This document shows, in pieces, positions 8,417-16,625 of a stretch of 64,000 bases of DNA. The stretch lies in assembly GCA_965221585.1 (NCBI GenBank), contig OZ244898.1, positions 2,914,001 to 2,978,000 of the forward strand. The letters run 5' to 3'. The translations under genes and the position numbers were made by a program. The stretch's first letter is position 1, and each line of letters opens with the position of its first letter. The notes beneath the pieces are model-generated. The model was given only the letters and a program-made list of their open reading frames with translations, was not told where the DNA came from and searched no databases. The stretch is from VXYK01 sp965221585 (GTDB lineage Bacteria > Actinomycetota > Acidimicrobiia > Acidimicrobiales > Aldehydirespiratoraceae).

Positions 8417-9764
8417 TTGTGTCCGATCTCGATTGCCCTTCGTCGGCGACCTTATCCGCGCCCGGCGACCTGACCACACGCTTTCCCTGGACCCAGACGT
8501 CGACGATGTCGGCCGGGCCTGATCTGCGCACCAGCTTTTCGAAAGTTCGATCCCAGTCGTCGATCTCGTCCCAGACACCGACGGTCGACCCGCCGCCGAT
8601 GCGCAGTGCTACCGCATCGAACACTCTGCCCGGTTCCAGAAGACCCGCTGGGATGCCGAGCAGGTCGGCTCCTCCGACGGTCGCCAACCAGAAGGCCGTG
8701 GGGATGTCTATCCGCGATCGTTCAACCCCGGGGACCCCGGGCAGCAGGCCGTCTTCGAGCATCCGCGACGAGGTCACAGCCTGTCGGCATTGGACCAGCA
8801 GCGAAGCTGACGACCCGCCGGCGATGTCGGTGCCGAGCCCGACCCGCATGCCGCTGTCAAGACTGGCTCGCGCTGCGAATACCGCGTTCGAGAAGTAGGC
8901 GTTCGACAGCGGGCAGTGGGCAACCCCTGCACCTTCGGCGACGAGCAGCTCGCGGTCGCTGCCGGTCAGATGCGTGCCGTGCGCCAGGACCGTGTGCTGC
9001 CGGATCAGACCGAAGTCGTTGAGCGACTCGCTGTCGGTGCAGCCGTGGCGGTCAAGCACGTAACCGTGCTCCCAGTCGCCTTCCGAGCAGTGCGTCTGCA
9101 CGAGAGCCCCGGTTGCTTCGGCAAGCTCGCCCATCCCCTCCAATGCGGCGTCGCTGCAGGCGGGAATGAAGCGGGGGGTGACCATCGGCTGGACCAGGCC
9201 GAGCGGATCCGGCAGCGACCGCAGAGCTTCTATCGAGCGGGCTGACGCCTCCACCGATTCGCTGGGGCTGGTGTCTCGATACCACTCGGGGGTGCCGTCG
9301 GGATGGTCCATTGCCACCCGACCGATGAACGCCCGCTGTCCGAATTCGATACAGGTTTCGGCGAGGGCGATGGTCGCTGGTTCATGGATGGAGGCGTAAT
9401 AGACCGCTGTGGTGGTGCCGTTGCGCAGCAGCGACGGGACCATCGACTCCCAGACGCGCCTTGCGAAGGCGATGTCGCTGAACTTTGCCTCGAGTGGGAA
9501 GGTGTGGTTGTTAAGCCACACCTCGAGGGGGAGGTCGAGCGCGGTGCCGAGTTGAGGCCATTGAGGCGCATGCACATGCGTGTCGATCATGCCCGGGATC
9601 AGCACTTCGTCGGCGTCGAGGCTCCTGTCCGCCGCTGCCCCACCTCGTGGCGCCACCGACACAATGACGCCGTCTTCGCTGATCGTCACGAGGTGGTCTT
9701 CAAGAACTTGAAGGATGCCCGGCTGCGGCGTCTGCAGGATGGTTCCGCTCACGGTGGTTGGCAT
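8403..9764 (-). CDS. guaD: Guanine deaminase (amidohydrolase superfamily)
   Basis: About 453 residues from the ATG at 9764; a longer frame to 9869 adds 35 unlikely residues. Metal-ligand motifs: 'GMIDTHVHAPQWPQLG' (HxH), 'VQTHCSEGDWEHGY', 'TVLAHGTHLTG' (HxTH) and 'GLGTDIAGGSSASLL' (Asp ligand). The PQ/WPQ context after HVH and the 'LSNAYFSNAVF' segment are typical of guanine deaminases. It converts guanine to xanthine in purine salvage. It overlaps dcd by 14 bp, placing two nucleobase/nucleotide deaminases in one transcript. Confidence 0.85.
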   Translation of the reverse strand: MPTTVSGTILQTPQPGILQVLEDHLVTISEDGVIVSVAPRGGAAADRSLDADEVLIPGMIDTHVHAPQWPQLGTALDLPLEVWLNNHTFPLEAKFSDIAFARRVWESMVPSLLRNGTTTAVYYASIHEPATIALAETCIEFGQRAFIGRVAMDHPDGTPEWYRDTSPSESVEASARSIEALRSLPDPLGLVQPMVTPRFIPACSDAALEGMGELAEATGALVQTHCSEGDWEHGYVLDRHGCTDSESLNDFGLIRQHTVLAHGTHLTGSDRELLVAEGAGVAHCPLSNAYFSNAVFAARASLDSGMRVGLGTDIAGGSSASLLVQCRQAVTSSRMLEDGLLPGVPGVERSRIDIPTAFWLATVGGADLLGIPAGLLEPGRVFDAVALRIGGGSTVGVWDEIDDWDRTFEKLVRRSGPADIVDVWVQGKRVVRSPGADKVADEGQSRSDTSDSL

Positions 9765-9925
9765 GGACGCTCGATTCTCAACGACGGTTTCGCTGCCCGA
9801 CGCGATTGAAGCCGAGCGGGCAGCCGATTTCCACTGGAGGCCGCATGGTCTGGGCACCGCTCGCACCAATAGACTGCGACCGAGCGGATGCGGCCTAGCC
9901 GATCCGGCTCGGATCGACCGTTCAC

Positions 9926-9999
9926 GCGGGTGTAGTTCAATGGTAGAACATCAGCTTCCCAAGCTGATAACGCGGGTTCGATTCCCGTCACCCGCTCCA
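9926..9999 (+). tRNA. tRNA-Gly (anticodon CCC)
   Basis: A full cloverleaf can be drawn. The acceptor stem GCGGGTG pairs with CACCCGC (9989-9995), followed by discriminator T and a genome-encoded CCA at 9997-9999. The D arm is GTTC-AATGGTA-GAAC. The anticodon stem TCAGC/GCTGA holds the loop TTCCCAA, with CCC at positions 34-36. The T arm is CGGGTTCGATTCCCG. CCC reads the GGG glycine codon. Nothing resembling an integrated element lies at its 3' end. Confidence 0.95.
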
Positions 10000-10097
10000 A
10001 CCCGATACCAGCGGACACCCCTCATTGAACGGCCCGGTCCGGTTGCCCGTCAGGTCAGTTATGTTGTCTGCTGATATCTGTCGTGGGAGAAGCAGCT

Positions 10098-11327
10098 GTG
10101 AAACAGACACGGGGGGACAACGGCGTCGCTGAAGCAGACTCGCCCGTGCAGGTTCCGAGGCGGGGTTTCGTCAAGGGCGCTGTCGGAGTGGCTGGTTTCG
10201 CGGCGTCGGCCGCGGTGCTGGCCGCATGTGCCGACAACCAGGTGTTGAACCCCGACAACGGAAGCGCCGACAACGCAGGCGCTGAAGGCCCCAGCGGCAC
10301 CGCGGGCACTTCGTTCTCCGGGCCTCAGATCAGCTGGGACATGGCCACCAGTTGGCCCGAGTCTTTGGTGACGCTGTACGGCGCGGCACAGTTCTTCGCC
10401 GACAAGGTCAGTCAGCTCACCGGCGGGGCGTTCAGGATCACCCCCAGGCCCGCGGATGAACCCGTCGGGGCGCTCGACGTGTTGTCGGCCGTGCGCGACC
10501 TCGAGGTCGACATGGGGCACAGCGCTTCGTACTACTACGTCGATCTCAGTCCTGTGCAGCAGTTCGGGACCACGGTCCCGTTCGGGCTCACGCAACGACA
10601 GCAGAACGCCTGGCTCTACCACGCCGGCGGCCTGGAGATGCTCAACGACTTCTACGCCGGCGAGCACGGGATCATCACCTTCCCCGCCGGCAGCACCGGA
10701 TGCCAGATGGGGGGCTGGTTCACCGAGGAGGTCCGCACCGTGGACGATCTGCGCGGGCTGAGAATGCGCATACCGGGATTGGGCGGACAGGTGCTGGAGA
10801 ACCTCGGCGGCGTGGCGTTCAATCTGGGCGCCAACGAGATCCGCGACGCCATCGCCAGAGGCGACATAGACAGCGCTGAGTTCGTCGGCCCGACCGATGA
10901 CCTGATTCTGGGACTCGACGAGTTCGACGGTGATCTCTACTACTACCACCCGGGGTGGTGGGAACCCGGCACGACTCTGGAGGTGCAGATCTCGCTCGAG
11001 CGCTGGAACGAGCTGCCGCCCTACTACCAGTCCGTTGTCGAGATCGCGGCGATGGCTGCCAACATCAACACGGTCGCCCACTACGACTACCGCAATCAGA
11101 TCGACTTGAAGAAGATCCAGCAGTTCGCGGTCGTCCGCGAGTTCTCCCCGGAGTTGATGCGGGCGTTCAAAGCCGAGACGGAGAATGTGCTCAACGGGCT
11201 CGCCGCCGACGATCCGCAGTTCCGGGCCATCTTCGAACACTGGCGGCAGTTCCGTGACAGCATCTCGGTGTGGCACGGGTTGGCTGAGCGGTCATTTCTG
11301 TCGCAACAATCCACCATCTGGATCTAG
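10098..11327 (+). CDS. TRAP-type transporter substrate-binding protein (TakP-like)
   Basis: About 409 residues. GTG at 10098 is preferred over 10083 because GGAGAAG at 10086-10092 sits five bases upstream. The N-terminus combines a twin-arginine motif (PRRGFVKG), a hydrophobic stretch and a lipobox-like 'VLAAC', suggesting a Tat-exported lipoprotein. The mature part has DctP/TakP features: 'WDMATSWPESLVTLYGAAQ', 'MRIPGLGGQVLENLGG', 'GDIDSAEFVGPTDD' and 'YYHPGWWEPGTTLE'. TakP-type proteins bind 2-oxo acids or similar carboxylates. No DctQ/DctM membrane genes are adjacent, so its partner must be elsewhere. It directly precedes the polyol/PTS locus. Confidence 0.85.
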   Translation: MKQTRGDNGVAEADSPVQVPRRGFVKGAVGVAGFAASAAVLAACADNQVLNPDNGSADNAGAEGPSGTAGTSFSGPQISWDMATSWPESLVTLYGAAQFFADKVSQLTGGAFRITPRPADEPVGALDVLSAVRDLEVDMGHSASYYYVDLSPVQQFGTTVPFGLTQRQQNAWLYHAGGLEMLNDFYAGEHGIITFPAGSTGCQMGGWFTEEVRTVDDLRGLRMRIPGLGGQVLENLGGVAFNLGANEIRDAIARGDIDSAEFVGPTDDLILGLDEFDGDLYYYHPGWWEPGTTLEVQISLERWNELPPYYQSVVEIAAMAANINTVAHYDYRNQIDLKKIQQFAVVREFSPELMRAFKAETENVLNGLAADDPQFRAIFEHWRQFRDSISVWHGLAERSFLSQQSTIWI

Positions 11328-11383
11328 GTTCTGTTGACGACACGACTTGCCCCTATCTACACGACTTGAAGGAAACGCCGTAC

Positions 11384-13147
11384 ATGAGCTCTGACAACTG
11401 GACATTCTCCGACTATCGCCTCGGCGACACCGCGCTGCCTGAGCCGAACCTCGGTTGGAACATGTACGGCACGGGTATTGAGAGCATGGGGAGCGACGGC
11501 TCGCCCGAGCCGATGGAGGTTCCCACACCTGGGCCGGACCAGTTGCTGATCCGCGTCGACGCGGTGGGCCTCTGCTTCTCGGACGTGAAGCTGATCCGTC
11601 TGGGCAACGACCATCCGAAGCTGTATGGCCGCGACCTGGCGGTGGACCCCACTCGTCTGGGTCATGAGGCTGCGGTCACCGTGATCGAGGTGGGGTCCGA
11701 GCTTGCGTCGCGGTTCAGCAAGGGTGACCGTCTGGCGATCCAGCCCGACATCTATGTCGACGGGCGCAGTACCGCTTACGGCTACACGATTCCTGGCGGC
11801 CTGATCCAGTACCACGTGATCGGATCTGAGGTTCTTGACGCAGACGAAGGTGAGTACGTGATTCCGGTGGCCGACGAGATCGGTTATGCCGCGGCGGCTC
11901 TGTCGGAACCCTGGGCGTGCGTGGAGGCGGCCTACACGCAGCGTCGGCGCCTTGAACCCCTTGCCGGCGGCAAGGCTTGGATCATCGGCAGTCCGGCCGA
12001 CCTGACCGAATACGAGTTCGGCGGATGCTTGGCCGGGTTGGCTTCGGTCGTGCTCTCCGATCTGTCGCCGGAGGTCGAGGCGCGTGTGCGCGCGTCGATC
12101 GGCACCGACACCGAGGTGGCCATCGCAGGTGGGATCGACCCGGGCGACTACGGGGCTCTGGCTGCTGAGCAGACCGGAGGAGCAGGTTTTGACGACATCA
12201 TCCTGCTCGACCCGCGTTCCGCTGTGCAGGTGACCGAGGCGGCCAGACAAATCGCCTTTCGGGGAACCTTGAACCTCGTCGGCAACCATCCCCTCGACGG
12301 TCCGGCTGAGATCGATTTCGGTCGTCTTCACTACGACTACACGGCCTATGTCGGGACCCGGGGACCCGATGTGACCGCGGCGTACGGCGAGGCCCGCAAC
12401 CGCTGCGACCTGCGCCCGGGCGGCACCGCGGTGTTCATCGGGGCGGGCGGGCCGATGGGGCAGATGCACATTCAGCGGGCGATCGAGAGCACCGACGGTC
12501 CTTCAACCATCATCGGGGTCGACCCCGACGGTATCCGTCTGGCGGTCCTGGAAGCGTCGCTGCGTCCGCTCGCCGAGAAGGCAGGCTGCACGCTCGAGCT
12601 GTTCGATCCGAGCGCGGCGAGCGAGACCACCGAGGATTTCGTCAGCCGGCTGACCGGAGGCGAGGGCGCCGACGATGTGGTTGTGACGGTGCCGGTGGCC
12701 GCGGTGATGGCCGACGCGGCTCGGCTCATGAACCCCGACGGGATGCTGGTGTTCTTCGCCGGGATCGCCAACGGCACGATGGGCCCGCTCGACATGAGCC
12801 GCGTCTATCTCCACAACGCCCAGTACACCGGCACTTCGGGGTCTGCGATCAGCGACCAGGAGCTGGTGCTCGACAAGGCGCTGAACGGTTCGCTCTCCCC
12901 GGCTCTCAACCTGGCCGCAGTGGGCGGGATCGAGGCGGCCCGCGACGGTGTGGAGGCGGTGATGCAGGGCCGTTTCGCGGGCAAGGTCATGATCTTCCCG
13001 CAGGTGAGCGGTGTTCCCCTGTTGAGCTTGGCTGAGCTGGCCGAGCAGTTCCCCGAGATCGGAGCTGCCCTCGGCGAGCGGGGAGAATGGACCCCTGAAG
13101 CCGAGCAGCTCATGTTCGAGAAGTACCGAGCCACCCCAGTGCCTTGA
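11384..13147 (+). CDS. Zinc-type polyol/sugar-phosphate dehydrogenase, enlarged
   Basis: 587 residues from ATG 11384, with AAGGAAA about ten bases upstream. The N-terminal GroES-like domain (about 40-190) has 'VGLCFSDVKLIRLG' and 'RLGHEAAVTVIEVG', matching zinc-dependent alcohol dehydrogenases, then 'ALSEPWACVEAAY'. About 150 residues of Rossmann-like sequence follow, and then a second dinucleotide-binding segment, 'GGTAVFIGAGGPMGQMHIQRA' in pieces, at about 345-480. Ordinary family members are 340-400 residues, so this one is extended. Related large proteins act as sorbose- or sorbitol-phosphate reductases beside PTS genes. Here it heads the PTS locus, so oxidation of a PTS-delivered polyol phosphate is the likely job. 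Confidence 0.75.
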   Translation: MSSDNWTFSDYRLGDTALPEPNLGWNMYGTGIESMGSDGSPEPMEVPTPGPDQLLIRVDAVGLCFSDVKLIRLGNDHPKLYGRDLAVDPTRLGHEAAVTVIEVGSELASRFSKGDRLAIQPDIYVDGRSTAYGYTIPGGLIQYHVIGSEVLDADEGEYVIPVADEIGYAAAALSEPWACVEAAYTQRRRLEPLAGGKAWIIGSPADLTEYEFGGCLAGLASVVLSDLSPEVEARVRASIGTDTEVAIAGGIDPGDYGALAAEQTGGAGFDDIILLDPRSAVQVTEAARQIAFRGTLNLVGNHPLDGPAEIDFGRLHYDYTAYVGTRGPDVTAAYGEARNRCDLRPGGTAVFIGAGGPMGQMHIQRAIESTDGPSTIIGVDPDGIRLAVLEASLRPLAEKAGCTLELFDPSAASETTEDFVSRLTGGEGADDVVVTVPVAAVMADAARLMNPDGMLVFFAGIANGTMGPLDMSRVYLHNAQYTGTSGSAISDQELVLDKALNGSLSPALNLAAVGGIEAARDGVEAVMQGRFAGKVMIFPQVSGVPLLSLAELAEQFPEIGAALGERGEWTPEAEQLMFEKYRATPVP

Positions 13148-14082
13148 TCACAACCCTCACCCCGAACCCGAGCATCGACCGCACCTTGGCCATCGGCCGG
13201 TTGGAGCGCGGCGAGGTGCTGCGAGCGACGACCGCCAGCGTCGAATTCGCCGGGAAGGGTGTCAATCTGGCACGGGTGTTGACTACCAACGGCCATCAGG
13301 CTCAGGCGGTGATCCCCGGCAATCCCGACGGCCTTGCCGATCTGATCGCGCCCTTGAACGAAGCCGGAACCCGAACCCACATGGTCCCCATAGAGGGCAC
13401 TATCCGCACCAACCTCACGATCATCGAGGACGACGGAACCACCACAAAGATCAACGAGAGCGGTCCCCGTCTCAGCGAGTCTGCGGTCGACGCGCTTCTT
13501 GAAACAGCCGTCGAGAAGGCCGCCGATTCGCGCTGGCTCGTGGCCAGCGGCAGCCTTCCCCCGGGTGCACCCGCCGACTTCTATGTGCGGCTCGCCGAGC
13601 GGTTGCCGGACCCGGCCGAGAAGCTGGTGATCGACACCAGCGGCACGGCTCTGGCACAGATGGCCCATACTCCCTGTGCCGTGGCGAAACCGAACCTCGA
13701 GGAGCTGGCGAGCTTGACTCAGAAACCGCTGTGGACTCTGGGCGATGTGGTGGATGCGGCCAGTGAGCTCCAGCGCCACGGCTGGGGCACGGTTCTGGTC
13801 AGCCTGGGGGGCAGCGGCGCGGTGCTTGTCGACGACGATGTGAGTTACGGCAATTCTCCGGCGGGCGACATCCGCAACACGGTCGGGGCCGGCGATGCGC
13901 TGCTCGCCGGGTTTCTGGCCGGCGGCGCGAAGGGACCGGCCGCTCTGCAGAATGCTCTGGCGTGGGCTCGGGCCGCGGTTCGCTCAACGGACACGGTCGG
14001 GCCTCGGTGCACCGACGAAGACCGGGCCGCGGTGACCATGACCGCCCCTGTTCCGCTCGATATGAGCGTCGGCCACACCTAG
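13144..14082 (+). CDS. fruK: PfkB-family kinase, 1-phosphofructokinase-like
   Basis: 312 residues with a TTG start that overlaps the upstream TGA stop (TTGA), implying translational coupling. FruK/LacC-type features: 'TLTPNPSIDRTLAIG' at the N-terminus, 'AGKGVNLARVLTTNG', 'ASGSLPPGAP', 'KPNLEEL', and the catalytic 'NTVGAGDALLAGFLAGG' with the Asp base. It would phosphorylate fructose-1-phosphate or tagatose-6-phosphate to the bisphosphate. After the polyol-phosphate dehydrogenase, this links PTS uptake to glycolysis. The exact substrate cannot be read from sequence. Confidence 0.85.
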   Translation: MITTLTPNPSIDRTLAIGRLERGEVLRATTASVEFAGKGVNLARVLTTNGHQAQAVIPGNPDGLADLIAPLNEAGTRTHMVPIEGTIRTNLTIIEDDGTTTKINESGPRLSESAVDALLETAVEKAADSRWLVASGSLPPGAPADFYVRLAERLPDPAEKLVIDTSGTALAQMAHTPCAVAKPNLEELASLTQKPLWTLGDVVDAASELQRHGWGTVLVSLGGSGAVLVDDDVSYGNSPAGDIRNTVGAGDALLAGFLAGGAKGPAALQNALAWARAAVRSTDTVGPRCTDEDRAAVTMTAPVPLDMSVGHT

Positions 14083-14160
14083 GACTGGGCCCTTGACCCA
14101 ACGACCGGCGGCCCTTGGTCGGGTGGCGAAATCGGTCTATTTCCGCGAGACTCAGCTTGA

Positions 14161-14919
14161 ATGGCCGAACCGAGGATCAAACCGTTCCCTATTCCGATAT
14201 CCGCCATGTTTCAGCGCGGCTTGCGCGGTTACGTCGCAAACGTGGTTCCTCTGACGCTGGCGGCTGTTGTCACTCTCGGGGTCTATGCGGCCTTCGGGAT
14301 CCCGGCAGCAGGGGCGTTCAACGACGGAGACACAGTCCGCTACCTGGGTTTGAACATCACTGGCATGGTCCTGGCGAGCATGGTGGCGCTTCCCTGGTTC
14401 ACCTACGCGCTCAACACCGCTCGCGACGAACCGATCGATATTGCAGCGCCGTTTCGGGACGGGACTCGATTCGTCGACCAGTTGGTCGCCTCATTCTGGT
14501 TCTGGGCTGCGTTCCTTCTGGGATTCCAATATCTGTTGACGATTCCGGCGTTGTTTGTTGCCGTGTTGTACGGATTCTTCGGTTTTGTCGTCGCCGAGAG
14601 GGCGGTTGACGGCCCACTGCGGGCTCTGGGCACCAGCGTCCGCTTGGGCGAGAAGCGGCGGATCGCGTTGTTCGCTCTGCTGGTGCTGTTCTTCATGTTC
14701 AATTTCGCGGCGCTGTTCCCGCTCAGTCTGGGCGTGAATCCTGTGACGGTCGTTATCACCCTGATCACTCTGGCGATGACGGCCAGCATCTCGATGGTTG
14801 CCTGGGCGTGTCTCTACGACACTCTCGACGACATGCTCGTCCCGCTGCCTCCGGCGCAGAGACCGCAGTGGGGCGCGAGAAGGAAGCCGAAGAGGTCGAG
14901 AAGGCCGAGGAGACGGTGA
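14161..14919 (+). CDS. Multi-pass membrane protein of unknown function
   Basis: 252 residues with about five to six hydrophobic helices (roughly 30-50, 62-85, 112-135, 137-155, 175-195, 200-222) and a very basic C-terminal tail of Arg/Lys/Pro. No family recognised. It sits between the kinase and ptsI genes, and its stop overlaps the ptsI start (TGATG), so it is made with the PTS proteins. It is not a PTS permease: that gene lies at 18.2 kb. The Shine-Dalgarno sequence is weak. Confidence 0.65.
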   Translation: MAEPRIKPFPIPISAMFQRGLRGYVANVVPLTLAAVVTLGVYAAFGIPAAGAFNDGDTVRYLGLNITGMVLASMVALPWFTYALNTARDEPIDIAAPFRDGTRFVDQLVASFWFWAAFLLGFQYLLTIPALFVAVLYGFFGFVVAERAVDGPLRALGTSVRLGEKRRIALFALLVLFFMFNFAALFPLSLGVNPVTVVITLITLAMTASISMVAWACLYDTLDDMLVPLPPAQRPQWGARRKPKRSRRPRRR

Positions 14920-16625
14920 TGAGCTCACCAGGAGAGGCGAAACTCGTCGGAACCGGCGCTGCCGGAGGTGTTGCTATCGGGCCCGCGGTGGTCATCGACA
15001 CGGTGGAGGTCGAGATCCCTGACACGGATGACCCGGTCGCGTCCTTCAACGATGCTATGGCGGCGGTGCAGGCCGATTTGATCCGACTGCAGGAACATGC
15101 CCGCAATGCCGGCCGAACCGAGGCCGCCGAGGTGCTCGGCGCCCAGGCCTTGATGGCCGAGGATCCGATGTTGGCCGATTCTGTTGCGGCAGGGGTCGAG
15201 GCCGGGGCGACCCTCGAGGAGGCTGTGACCAACACCTCTGCGGAGATCGCGGCCATGTTCGCGGCTATCGACGATCCCTACATTGCGGCCCGAGCGACCG
15301 ATGTGGTGGAGGTGACCGACCGGGTGCGGCGTCATCTCGCCGGGGTTGAGAGTACGGATCTGGGTGCCATCGAGGTTCCGTCGATCCTTGTGGCCGAGGC
15401 GATCACCGCAGCCGAGACGGCGCTGCTGGACCCCAATCTGGTTCTCGGATTCATCACCGAGGCCGGCGGTCCGACCAGCCATGTGGCGATCATCGCCCGG
15501 TCGTTGGGTGTGGCCGCGGTGGTGGGAACGACCGGCGTGGTGCAGATGGTGAACTCGGGTGATGTGGTTGCGCTCGACGGCACCAGTGGTGATGTGGCGA
15601 TTCGCCCTGACGACGAGACCACTGCCGGTTTCACCGCTCGTCGGGACGCGTTCGTGGCCGCGCAGCAGGCTGCGGCACGGTTCAGGGGGGTGCGTGTCAG
15701 CCTGGGGGATCGCCCTGTGGCTGTCCCGGCCAATGTCGGTTCCCGTGAGGACATCGAACTTGCGATCGCCGAGGGAGCGGACGGCATCGGTCTTCTGCGC
15801 ACCGAGTTCCTGTTCCTGGACCGCGCGGCCGCGCCGAGCGAGGAGGAGCAGTTCGAGTTCTATTCGCTGGCGGCCCAGGGGTTCACCGACACCGTGGTCA
15901 TTCGGACCTTCGACATCGGAGGTGACAAGCCGGCCTCCTATCTCGACATCGACCCGGAGGAGAATCCGTTCCTCGGGGTGCGCGGCGCCCGTCTCTACTC
16001 CCAGGAGTCCGACCTGTTCAACACCCAGGTGCGGGCGATCCTGCGGGCCGCGGTTCATGGGGACGTGTCGATGATGCTGCCGATGATCTCCCATGTGAGC
16101 GAGATTCGCAGCGTGCGCGCCCAGATCGCCGAGGTGGCCCAGCAGCTGGCCGACGAGGGCGTCGCTCATAAGGTGCCGGCGATAGGTGTGATGGTCGAGG
16201 TTCCTGCGGTGGCGTTGGTGGCGGATGCAATCGCCAAAGAGGTCGATTTCTTCTCGATAGGCACCAACGACCTGACGCAGTACACGATGGCCGCGGACCG
16301 CACCAACGGCGAGCTCGACGGTTTCCAGGATCCTCTGCATCCGGCTGTGCTGGCTCTGTGCAAGCTGACAGCCGATGCCGCGCATCGCCACGGGATCACA
16401 GTTTCTGTCTGCGGGCTGGCGGCGGCGGATCCGACCGGTGCGGCGGTACTCGCCGCTATGGGAATCGACAAGCTGTCGGTCAGCGCCCGGTCTGTCAACC
16501 CGACCAAGTCCGTCATCGATTCTCTCGAAGCTGCAACCGCCGAGCGTCTGGTTCAGCCGGTGCTCGCCGCCGCGAGTGCTGAGGAGGTACGGGAGGTCGT
16601 TCGTTCAGAGAGCTCGCCGGCGTGA
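14919..16625 (+). CDS. ptsI: PTS enzyme I (phosphoenolpyruvate-protein phosphotransferase)
   Basis: 568 residues from ATG 14919, which overlaps the preceding stop; an upstream start at 14808 would run through the neighbour. The phosphorylated His188 lies in 'GGPTSHVAIIARSLGV'. PEP-binding motifs 'GADGIGLLRTEFLFLDR', 'VIRTFDIGGDKP', 'NPFLGVRGARL' and 'FFSIGTNDLTQYTMAADR' are intact, as is the active-site Cys in 'VSVCGLAAADP'. It takes phosphate from PEP and passes it to HPr (20.3 kb). EI and HPr encoded in the same locus as one sugar permease suggest a dedicated or only PTS in this genome. Confidence 0.95.
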   Translation: MSSPGEAKLVGTGAAGGVAIGPAVVIDTVEVEIPDTDDPVASFNDAMAAVQADLIRLQEHARNAGRTEAAEVLGAQALMAEDPMLADSVAAGVEAGATLEEAVTNTSAEIAAMFAAIDDPYIAARATDVVEVTDRVRRHLAGVESTDLGAIEVPSILVAEAITAAETALLDPNLVLGFITEAGGPTSHVAIIARSLGVAAVVGTTGVVQMVNSGDVVALDGTSGDVAIRPDDETTAGFTARRDAFVAAQQAAARFRGVRVSLGDRPVAVPANVGSREDIELAIAEGADGIGLLRTEFLFLDRAAAPSEEEQFEFYSLAAQGFTDTVVIRTFDIGGDKPASYLDIDPEENPFLGVRGARLYSQESDLFNTQVRAILRAAVHGDVSMMLPMISHVSEIRSVRAQIAEVAQQLADEGVAHKVPAIGVMVEVPAVALVADAIAKEVDFFSIGTNDLTQYTMAADRTNGELDGFQDPLHPAVLALCKLTADAAHRHGITVSVCGLAAADPTGAAVLAAMGIDKLSVSARSVNPTKSVIDSLEAATAERLVQPVLAAASAEEVREVVRSESSPA

